From Hypomyces perniciosus (taxonomy: Eukaryota; Ascomycota; Sordariomycetes; Hypocreales; Hypocreaceae), in contig SPDT01000007.1 in NCBI GenBank assembly GCA_008477525.1, positions 6,572,001-6,636,000 on the forward strand: a stretch of DNA of 64,000 nt. The letters run 5' to 3'. This document shows positions 55,109 to 64,000 of this stretch, piece after piece. Under the pieces are notes generated by a model. The model saw only the letters and a program-made list of their open reading frames with translations. It had not been told where the DNA came from and made no database searches. The stretch's first letter is position 1. Each line of letters opens with the position of its first letter. The position numbers and the translations under genes are program-made.

Positions 55109-56411
55109 TTAGTTGAAGTCCTTGCATGACTTCGGGTACTGCAGCGCGTGCTTGATCCTCCGTTTCAGTTCCGCACCGTTCACCTCAAACACATAGTTGA
55201 CCTTGCCGGCATTAGGCGGCGCAAACCTTTCTCGGTACACATATACGTTTCCATAGAAGGGGCTATCAAATGCAATATCAACGTCAATGTACACTAGTTT
55301 CCAGGTCAGAAATACGTTGACACGCTGAGAGAGATGCTGGGTCAACTTACAGGAAGTTTGGTTGATGGAAATAGAGGGATCGGCCATCAGCGCAGCAGCA
55401 GTCTCATCCCAGAAGGGGTAGCCTGTCGTGTATATTTTGTGGAATAATTCTGTGTATGGGTTCTTAACTTGGTAGACCTCATCGAGGAAGTCTTGGGTGG
55501 CGATGACTTGATTTGCCACATTGCCCGCAATGGTGATGGAAGAGAAGTTCGCAGTCAATGCAATCTTGGCCGCTTCCGGATCAATCTTGAGATTGATCTA
55601 TAATGCCATTCAATGCGAGAATTAGCAAGATGCTCCCTGGGATCGATCTTCATAACCCTTCACTTACGTCTGTGTTGATGGTGGCCTGTAAGCCAGGACC
55701 CATAGCTTGAAGCAGAGTGTAATCGACATATCCGCCCATGATGACTAGCTCTTTGGCCAGGCGCGGGAACTCTGGATCAAGTCGCACGGCCAATGCCACA
55801 TTGGTCAGGGGACCTGCCGCATAGATCGAGACTTGGCCAGGATACTTCCTGACAGACTTAACCATGAACTCGGCGGCGCTCATAGAAGAGTTTGGCTTGC
55901 CCTTGGGGAAGCCTTCTCTGAAGGCCTTCTTAACGAGCCGATTAGGATCTCCGCCCGACGGATCACTTCCTTGGGCCTCGGCCGTCTCGTTTTGAGGTGC
56001 GAACGCTCCCTGGAATGGCAGGCGGCCATGGAGAGCCTGCCAAGCGGAGAGCCTCTCGGGTGTGTTGATCAATGGCAATGCCGGGCCTTCGAAGACTTGG
56101 ATGCAGCTGAGATTGCCTACTTCCAAGTTCGCAACGCCATGGTATGCACATTGCCGCTCCCAGCTGTCTCCGGTAGCTGAGGTGAAGCATCAGTAATCAT
56201 AGATCGTGCGGTTCCAGATGTGTAGTCACTGACCAGCTGCGAGTCCCAGGATTTCCACGCCTCCATCAAGAGCCGTCAGGAAAGGCACAAAGCTCGCGTC
56301 GTACCAATCATTGTCCATGATGGCGTAGTGCTTCCCGTGCTCCGAGGCTGCCAGGAGCCCCGAAGGGAATATAAGGCTGCTCAGCAGCACTAGATTTCGG
56401 TTCCAATACAT
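55109..56411 (-). CDS. Secreted inosine-uridine-type nucleoside hydrolase
   Basis: Cleaves ribonucleosides to base and ribose; the signal peptide suggests external purine/pyrimidine salvage. Exons 56411-56234, 56176-55668, 55597-55351 and 55293-55109 join in phase to 372 aa. Signal peptide about 1-21. The calcium-site motif is near residue 33 (IMDNDWYDAS), differing from the common bacterial DTDPGxDD but similar to fungal members. Other blocks: TGDSWERQ, AAGPLTNVALAVRLDPEFP, LVIMGGYVD and NLKIDPEAAKIAL. Several N-glycosylation sites are present. It has no obvious partner nearby. Confidence 0.9.
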
Positions 56412-57691
56412 TGTTGATGAAGCAAAATATGTGCAATAAAACTTTCGACTTCCCTTCTTACTTATTCAAGACAAGTAATACTGAGAGAAAAGTTCAAAGT
56501 CCTGGGGTCCGAGGGGGCATTTTAAGGTGAATTTCGATCATCGTCGGAAGAATGCGAAGACTTTCGGGTCGACTCGACAGCGGAGAGAAACGGCTTCATC
56601 AAGCACATTCAAGTCATCCTGCTATTAATTATTACTAATTGGTACTTCCATTATTACCGTATAAGTTGTGAAGTTGAGTACACACAATAAAGAGAGGTTG
56701 ACACAGGCAGGCGAGACATTGGAATGGTTGGTTGTGTCTGGAGTGGAACCCTTCTTGAAGTCCCGACGACCTAGATCCATAGCGGGGATCTGCTCGGTTC
56801 CTTCTGTCACTCTAATTACCCGAAAGGGTATTGCAGTAGCCTATGATGCCTTGAAAGGGAAACAGAAGACGACGATCGCGGAGGCCAAGCAATTGAGTAC
56901 TAGGGTAAATTAGTTGTAATACGGGGTAAGATACGGAGTATCTAGGCCAATACCATTACGTGCCTACCGAAGTTGACTGAATGAACCCAATGGCCTGGTG
57001 CACGGTGCATGTAGGTAAGACATGTCTCGGCTTCATGAAAATCAAAGATGGAGGGCGTTTAACAATGCGAGTACATAGAACGTTGATCTAGCGTGTACTT
57101 GTAGCAGGGGCTAGAGTTAATAAAAATACTGCTACTACTACTAATACCAGTATTATTACTAGTAGTAGTATTATAGGTCTCCAGATCTTATGCTTACGAA
57201 GTCTTAGCCTTGCAATCCACTACTACTTAATATTATGCTTACAAACTCAAACCATCCTCCCCAGGCCTCTGCCTGGTCCGATGATCGGCGACCGAAAGTC
57301 GGCAGCCAACTTGATCACAAAGACGATTGTCATCTAAAGTGAATTTAATGTGATACATTACTAATGCTGAAGAATTTACAACGTCTCTCTCTCGCTCGAA
57401 AAAAACAAAACAAAAACAAATCCACTAGCGACCACAGCATGCGCGATGGTGCCCTCTTGTTGCAGTTGGCATGGATGCCAAAGCTCCGACTCCATATGCG
57501 TGAATTACACGAGTAAGCCAAGGGTGCCAAGATAAAATGGATGCTTCAGTCAGTAGGATTTCCCCCTCACTTGAGTGGCAATGCAGAGCCGAGCAACGCC
57601 GAGCAAAGCCAAGCAGAAGATCAGCTCCACGAAAACCAGGGATTATTACCCACAAATCAATAATATCGCCTAGTAGCCTCCAAGGTAAAAA
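56412..57691. other. Spacer without a recognised gene
   Basis: About 1.3 kb. It contains the nucleoside hydrolase promoter on the left and the 3' end of the methyltransferase gene on the right, plus a run of ACTACT/AGTAGT-type trinucleotides at 57121-57173. Confidence 0.4.
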
Positions 57692-59358
57692 TCAGGACGA
57701 TGCCGGCTTCCTTCCCCATACAACCTTCTGGCGGTAGTACGCGTGGAACCGTTGAGAGTGCAACTCTCGTCGCAACATACCAACATACACCAGAATCTCA
57801 TCCCGCGCCCAGCCCAGTGTATTAGCCATGAACAGCACATAACCTTCAATGTCTCTCTCGAGGACCATCTGGGCAAACTGGCCCAGCTCCTTCTTCTTGG
57901 GGTCCTTTGGCCAGCCACCAATGGGCATCTATGTATGTGCCAGCTCGTCAGCGTCATGCAAAAGCTGCCTCGGCAGGGCAGGGCATGGCGACTTACCTTG
58001 AAGTCAAACTCCTCAATATCCACAAATCCAGCTGCCTCCATAGCCTTCCTCTGCGTACCGTCCTCAAGAACGGTGAATGATCGGCCCAGCTTCTTACCAC
58101 CCTCGATGAAGAATTTGCCCCATTGACCCATAGCACACGTCTCCGAGACTGTCCCGTCGTCGCTCGCCATTCTAGCCGATGTTTCCAGACTCTCAACATA
58201 GCCACCAGGACTGCAGACCTTGAACGCATTCTGCATCAGCGCATCCCAGTCTGGAACACTGCCGACCAACCAGCGCAGGTGCACGTAGTCAAAATGGTCT
58301 CGATGAAAGGTCCACTCTTGGGTGCAATCCTCAATCTCACTTTGCCAAGGCCCAATCAGTCGCCCTATCCGGGAAACGGAGGTAAACGTCGATGCATCAC
58401 TCACAATTTTAGGTTCGGGGGTACCCAGGTCGGTTGGATGGGGGAAATATCTGTACCGATGACTTCAGCCTCGGGGAATTCGTCGGCAAAATCGCTGCAA
58501 GATGAATCAGTACACCGTGGCTTCTATCAAAGAGGCGTCGTGGTTTCGTACATGGCCCATATTCCTATGATGGCAGTTTGTCAGTCTCATGGAACCGGTT
58601 ACCATGGGCAACGCGGGTTTTCGAGGTGCTTACCTGTGCCTGTGCCAATGTCAAGGGCTGCCTATTGACGAAAACTTGTTCAGTAGCCCGGTCACACAGG
58701 TAGGCGGGGTGTTTACACCAACCTTGACGTCTTCCTTCTTCAAGGGGGCCATATAGATCCTGTCGTCCATGGCCATCGAGAGGGTATGGTGGCTGGGGCA
58801 AGGACGTGTTTAGCAGATATGGTCAACCAGCTTCGCTTCCACAGCAGCTGCTTCAACTCACTTGATGTCCATGGCTTCATTCGCCGCCTCATCGTTAGAT
58901 GCCCTTGGCCAGCTACATCAGTGACGGAATTTTGCGAGGCACAGCATCGTGAATTTACCAGTATATGGCATTGCCCGTCTCACTGTGAAACCTTCGACCG
59001 TGAAGCTCCCTGTACTGGTAAATGGACGAGGTCAACGAGGCCGTCGAGCTTTCCGTGTCGGTACCAAGGGCCGAGTCGGCATCGTCATCAGCGCGATTAA
59101 TTTCCTGCTACACGTGTGGGTTGGCATGTTGTCCATAGGCGAATGATGGCATATAACATTTCACGCGCGCTGCGATATGTGGCTAACCTCTTGCCAGTGC
59201 TCAGCAGGGAGAATGCCCACGGATGACGGGATCGCAGAGCTCTCCGCGGGCGTCTGCTGCTGCTGCCCCTGCTGCCCCTGCTGCCCCGGCTCCTGCTGCT
59301 GCTGCTGCTCCGGCTCCTGCTGCGGCTGCTTCCCCTTCTGTTGCTCCTCACCAGCCAT
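57692..59358 (-). CDS. LaeA-like SAM-dependent methyltransferase with Gln-rich N-terminus
   Basis: Class I methyltransferase of the fungal TAM/LaeA-like group, related to regulators and enzymes of secondary metabolism; target unknown. Nine exons join in phase to 379 aa: 59358-59188, 59104-58959, 58903-58862, 58792-58723, 58661-58634, 58564-58552, 58494-58405, 58339-57997 and 57928-57692. Exon 6 is 13 nt. The N-terminal 40 residues are rich in Gln, Glu and Gly from a CAG-type repeat. The typical lead-in [10 protein letters not shown] is present. The SAM motif [20 protein letters not shown] begins near residue 143, then [42 protein letters not shown] and [12 protein letters not shown]. No signal peptide; nuclear or cytosolic. 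Confidence 0.9.
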
Positions 59359-61117
59359 CGTGTTCTCAGGGGGTCGCGTATGAGTGAAGAGATTGTACTC
59401 GTAGAGCAGTAGTACGAGTACGATGTGGTATCCGCGTCAATCTGATGAAGATGGCGGGTGACAAGAGATGGCGGGTGACAGCAGCAAAATCTCACTCCCT
59501 GCTCTTCAGCCAAGCCCTGATGCGGGGGGAGTGAGGCTGCATATATCAATTATGACAGAGTTCGGCCCGCATGTGGACCAGAGGCCTCGCGAGATGCGAA
59601 TCGGATCTTCAGCTCCGCTCATACGCGAGGAATTTGTATTCGAGATTGGTTGATGCTATGGATTCAGTGGCGAGTTGGACACGTCGAACCAATCTCCGCG
59701 TCGTATTGTAGATAAGGTATGGTATGGCACGAGTGCATCCAACACACGTGAACCTGATCTGCCGGCCAGTGGAGCAGGAATATCGGCTATTTATTGATCC
59801 GGATATCAGATGATGTCCGAATGGGTGGTTGGCTCATTAGGGGCAAAACAATGCATGGGCTCGCTTTTTTTTTCTTTTCTTTTCTTTTTGTGTTGTCGAT
59901 TTGTTGATTTTTTTTTTCGTAGTCGAAGCAGTCATTTATTATGATGGATATAAAACCGCCACGCAGAGCACGACGAGTACTCGTACTACGACATAGCACT
60001 CATCACACACCCGTATGCTACTTCGTACTTCTTCGCAACCTGTTCATCAAACAATTGAGGATGAGTGAGACAAGCCGGGGGGACGGATAAACAAGCCGGT
60101 GTGATTATTAGTACTCGTACTACGGCTTCCCGTTGCGATCTACTCCGTATGCAAGTCAATATTAGTACGGAGTGCTCCGTAGTGGTAATATAATAGACGA
60201 CCACGGCACTCTCCGTCAGTGACATATTCCTAGTTGAAATTTCGTATCCTTTTTGCCCTGACTAGGAGTATGGAGTACTCTGCACGAAGTACGAGTACGC
60301 CGAAGACCCGTCTTTGTGCTAGTACTAATAGAGGCTCGCTTCCCAATATCTGATCACATACCTACTAATCCGTATTAGTGTCGGATTCTTTTCGTTCTAT
60401 GCTGCCGCTCCAAAAGGGCGCCAACAAGACAAGGATTCATCTGCAGAAGTGTCTGAATATGGTCACTGCATAATAATACATACTTGCATACATACTGTTG
60501 AAGACTCAAGCATGGATCTGCGCTACTGCACCATGGTGGCTTGCAACGTGTCACGTCGTCTTAGGTAGGACGGCTTATCAGGACGGCCCCCGGAACATGT
60601 CCGAGATTCAAGTGGTTTATTATGTATAATTACTATTCCAACTACGGAGTACTATGAGTATGTAGTAATAGTAATAATAATACTACTCCATGCTCCATAA
60701 GTAGCAGAATATCAGCAACGAGTTGCGACAAGCAGTTGTGGCCCACTTACCGTACTACCACCACTAATACTAATACTACTACTCCGTACTACTAGTAATA
60801 TGACCTCGAAGAAATTGGCCCAGAGCATGGGGAAAAGGTGGGTTTCAAATAGCCACCATAGGGGCCAAGCGGAAGCAATCTGCGGTACCCACTACGGTTC
60901 GTCACAATATACATGTCACCAAGATGATTCATGGACAGATCCTGTGATATTCTCCTGAAATGTAGGAGTATTCTTTCATCATTTCAACAACGTATGCTCA
61001 ACGCTAAACACATCGCCAATGCTAATCCGCCCGGAATAAAAAAAAAAAAATAACACCCGCCGCCTGTAACTGCGCCTTACATACTACCCACCATCATGAT
61101 ACTACATCCGCTCGCTT
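59359..61117. other. Spacer with palindromic motifs and T-rich tracts
   Basis: About 1.76 kb: promoter of the methyltransferase gene, T-rich runs at 59866-59920 and many TACGGAGTA/TACGAGTA motifs at 59970-60320 and 60640-60800. No gene is recognised. Confidence 0.45.
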
Positions 61118-62641
61118 CTAGCGCCTGACAAGAGCAGTCGCCCGGGTGTACTTGGCAGGGTCGGCGAGCAGCTCAACAGCCAGTTGCGACTCAGCACGGG
61201 CCATAATCTCGGTTTGTGTATACGAGTACTCGGTTCCGGAGACGTTCGCGAAAAGAGGCTCGTGGTTGAAAGCGCAGTTCGCCGGGTGTGCAGGGTCACA
61301 GATGCCGTAGTTGGCATGGACGACGACCTTGGCCACGCTGACTAGAGAGTGAGTGACAGAGTCCAACACAGGGTCCTGGATCCAAGAGCCGTCAGCCGAG
61401 GCAGGCGCGAAGGTGCTGTTAACAAAGTTGAGGCCGTAGTTTGCGCTGTTGGCGATAGTAATGATCTGGTTGGCCCACCATGGGTCGACCTCGAGAGCAG
61501 GGTATGAGACGTCGTAGGATGTACTGTCAACAAGGTTGCTGATAGACTTGGCAACGAAGTCAGCAACAGCAGGGATATCGCTAGAGTATCGAGTACGCAT
61601 ATCGATAGTAAGGTCAAGCTCTTTGATCGAGGTATTGCCAGGCAGATACCATTGAGCAGCAGGGCTGTTTAAGGCCTTGAATGCTGCGATAGAGAGATCA
61701 AGGGCTCCCTTGGTGGTCTCGGAGGCGTGACCACCAGGGCCGGTAATGTTAAGGGCAACGCCATTAGCATCATTAAAGACAGTATAGGCAACGCCAGGGT
61801 AAGTGGCATCTAGGATTGAGGCCACAGTCTTATTAACGGCGTCGATAGTTGGGCCAGTAATGCCTAGGCTAATGAAGCCCTGGATGACATTGCTGGCGTA
61901 CAGCCCAACATTCTCAATGCCAGTGGCAGAGGAGGAAGTACCGGGAAGCTTGCCGGAAAGACCCTTGACGGTAACCAGAGCATTGTATGCCTTAGAAACA
62001 GCCTCTTGATGACTGTCGCCAGTGAATGTGGCAAATTGGTTAAGCCGAGCGTTCATGGGTTGCATAGCGCTCTTGCTTGTGGGGTGAGCCATCAGCCAGA
62101 TATCGGCCGCATCAAAGGCACCGAGATTGTTGAGCTTGAACTTGCCGGCCGCATTCTCCTCGTCTGGAGTGCCCTGTAGATAAACGATACCAGGAATGTT
62201 ATAATAAGCAAGTGCCTGGGCAGTCAGGGTAGCGCCGGTAATGCCGTTAAGAGCGATATGGTTGTGACCACAAGCATGGCCAATGTCAACCAAGGCATCA
62301 TATTCAGCAAGGAAACCAATCGCAGGCAGGCGGCCGGTATAGCCAGCAGGGCGGTGCTCATATACACCCCTGAAAGCCGTGGGCATGCCAAAGGAATGCG
62401 GAGTGACCTCCCAGCCAGGGGCTTGACGGAAGTGCTCGACTATCCAGTCATGAGCATGTGTCTCATTGAGGCCGAGCTCGGGCGATTGGTGAATTTTAAC
62501 AGCAATCTGCTTTAATGCCGGGAAAGCGGCAGCAGAAGCATTCTTCAAGAAGTTCTCAAGATCAGGGAGGTCCCGGGGAGTCCTGGTGGCCTTCGCGGCT
62601 CCAAGAGCCGCCAGCAAAAGGGTTGTTGAAGACAGAAGCAT
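61118..62641 (-). CDS. Secreted peptidase M20 / amidohydrolase (M20D-like)
   Basis: Metallo-amidohydrolase of the M20 group, which includes carboxypeptidases and amino-acyl or aromatic-conjugate hydrolases; substrate unknown. Single exon, 507 aa from ATG 62641, placed directly at the signal peptide (LLSSTTLLLAALGAAKA). Metal-site blocks are visible: KIHQSPELGLNE, GHACGHNHI, and TPDEENAAGK, where the family has the catalytic Glu pair. The dimerisation/second part contains GPGGHASETTKGALD. The C-terminal half has several N-glycosylation sites. A TATA box (read on the minus strand at 62721-62726) lies 80 bases upstream. Confidence 0.92.
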   Translation of the reverse strand: MLLSSTTLLLAALGAAKATRTPRDLPDLENFLKNASAAAFPALKQIAVKIHQSPELGLNETHAHDWIVEHFRQAPGWEVTPHSFGMPTAFRGVYEHRPAGYTGRLPAIGFLAEYDALVDIGHACGHNHIALNGITGATLTAQALAYYNIPGIVYLQGTPDEENAAGKFKLNNLGAFDAADIWLMAHPTSKSAMQPMNARLNQFATFTGDSHQEAVSKAYNALVTVKGLSGKLPGTSSSATGIENVGLYASNVIQGFISLGITGPTIDAVNKTVASILDATYPGVAYTVFNDANGVALNITGPGGHASETTKGALDLSIAAFKALNSPAAQWYLPGNTSIKELDLTIDMRTRYSSDIPAVADFVAKSISNLVDSTSYDVSYPALEVDPWWANQIITIANSANYGLNFVNSTFAPASADGSWIQDPVLDSVTHSLVSVAKVVVHANYGICDPAHPANCAFNHEPLFANVSGTEYSYTQTEIMARAESQLAVELLADPAKYTRATALVRR

Positions 62642-64000
62642 TTTGAGCAATGTGAAATACAGGAGATTGCTTGACTGCTGATGGATATCCTGACTGAACT
62701 GATGCAGATATCCCGTTCCCTTTATAGGAAATTCAGAAAGATTGTCTCCTGGAACTACTATGCCCCTAGCCGGCTTACCGCTGCATTCACGACTTCGGCA
62801 TATGCGGATAGACTTTGACATCCAAGCAATAGACGCCAATGCCCGGCTTACCAGAAGAAGGGCCGCGATTCTAGCCCTGCCGCTACGGCGATTACATGAG
62901 CACTAGTAATCTGTTTCTTCGGGTTAATATTAGCCCTACGAAGTACGGAGTACTACTATTATATCTACTCCTACCATCTAGCCTCTTAGACTATGAGGCT
63001 TAAAGACTTGGCAACTCTTGGCTTTGTTTCTACAAAATCATGGTCCCTGTGTTTGAGAGCGGCAATCCATAAGGCTGTAACGTCGTAATTCCACAATACC
63101 TTGGGTGTTCTTGGCGATCTCTCCCTAAGCTGGCTCAACAGCACTGCTGAATTCCCGACTACGGGTTCTTCAGATGCAATACCACCCCGCCCACTACGGA
63201 GGACCCCGAAGTTGAACTTCCAGTCCTTATGAACGAACAGAGACGCCTGCTCCGTAATTCTATGGAGAAACAGGGCTGCATGAGTACGAGGTCGTCGGGG
63301 CAAAACCCGGGTGGGTCTGTATAGTACGCCTTTCCAAGCTTCAGATTTATTGAAACAGGTGGCGTGACAGAAGGCGGCTTCATATGTCTCCAGTTCAGGT
63401 AAGGCTCACAGCAATTCTCGTAACTTCTTCAATTGACTCAGCAGGTTCTTTTGATGTTGACGCAGACATATACGTGATGACATTTGCCGAATGTTGTTTC
63501 CGTCAGGTTCTCCGCCCTTTTGCTTGACATCGAAGAGAAATCCTCGGCTAGCAATCATCCACATACCTATCATGATTCCCAAATACGCATACTCCATATC
63601 TAATACCGAGCAAGCCCGATTAACTATACCCAATTTAGAAAGGATGGAATAGGATTCGTGATATATGGCTTAGGATGACTTGGATACTGCTCCGTAGAAG
63701 TAGTGTTAGTAAATCATTTTTTTTGTTGCCTTCCCAGTAGTAGCTACGGAGCGCAGAGTTGCTGGGGCTTTATATTAGTAACCAAAGGTCTATTCGGTTG
63801 CTGAGACGCAAGTTAAAGAGAGCGAAATTTTCAAATACTATTACGGGCTAGTCAACCATGTTACCCGCAGGTCTACAAGGATAAAATACTATACTACTAA
63901 CACCACTCCATACCAAGAAAGTCGTTTTATACATTATAGGTCTAGTATACCGTACAAGGGTTATAATCTAGACCGAGAGACTTGCTGGGCTTTTAGGGAA
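62642..64000. other. Terminal spacer with possible gene remnants
   Basis: About 1.36 kb. Minus-strand open frames around 62986-63633 are short and lie in three different frames. They contain plausible stretches (RGFLFDVKQKGGEPDG; ALKHRDHDFVETKPRVAKSL) but no joinable splice pattern I could support. TACGAAGTACGGAGTAC lies at 62937-62953. Confidence 0.35.

Overview
The window is nuclear DNA of a filamentous ascomycete, most likely a sordariomycete of the order Hypocreales. Genes sit on both strands and carry short introns (about 45-160 nt) with GTRAGT-like donors. There is a PalA/Rim20 pH-response gene, LaeA-like and Zn(II)2Cys6 regulators, several secreted hydrolases, and two intron-containing eukaryotic tRNA genes. 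Intergenic DNA is full of short TACGGAGTA/TACGAAGTA palindromes. AT-rich islands show C-to-T stop codons of the kind left by repeat-induced point mutation (RIP). Gene models were traced by hand from reading frame and splice signals; no search was run.

Layout: 1-7 kb holds tRNA-Thr, palA and a fringe-like type II membrane glycosyltransferase. 7-13 kb is mostly spacer with a tentative three-exon gene and a macro-domain-like gene. 13.7-15.9 kb is an eleven-exon secreted GH125 alpha-mannosidase. 16-18.4 kb is a decayed element: two 257-bp direct repeats bracket an AT-rich island with a homopolymer and broken reading frames. 19.3-20.5 kb has a glutamic peptidase and tRNA-Leu. 21-24.5 kb has two divergent genes for helical proteins with hydrophobic hairpins. 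24.9-33 kb is a chitin/cell-wall locus: a LysM+WSC secreted protein, a 2EXR protein, an unrecognised secreted protein, and a 1370-aa killer-toxin-like GH18 chitinase. 33.5-37.7 kb has a probable GPI-anchored secreted protein, a solo LTR and a 97-aa secreted Cys-containing protein.

From 38.5 to 52.8 kb lies a run of metabolic genes: amidase, Zn(II)2Cys6 regulator, Dal5-type MFS transporter, 3-isopropylmalate dehydrogenase, short-chain dehydrogenase, aldehyde dehydrogenase and a free-standing alanyl-tRNA editing protein. This looks like a regulator, importer and oxidative enzymes acting on an amide or carboxylate, but the substrate is not known. 55-63 kb has a secreted nucleoside hydrolase, a Gln-rich LaeA-like methyltransferase and a secreted M20 peptidase, separated by spacer rich in the short palindromes.

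The most interesting items are the zymocin-like chitinase locus with its divergent secreted neighbour, the divergent pair of hairpin-bearing helical proteins, the RIP-scarred element with twin hairpins in each terminal repeat, and the catabolic cluster.
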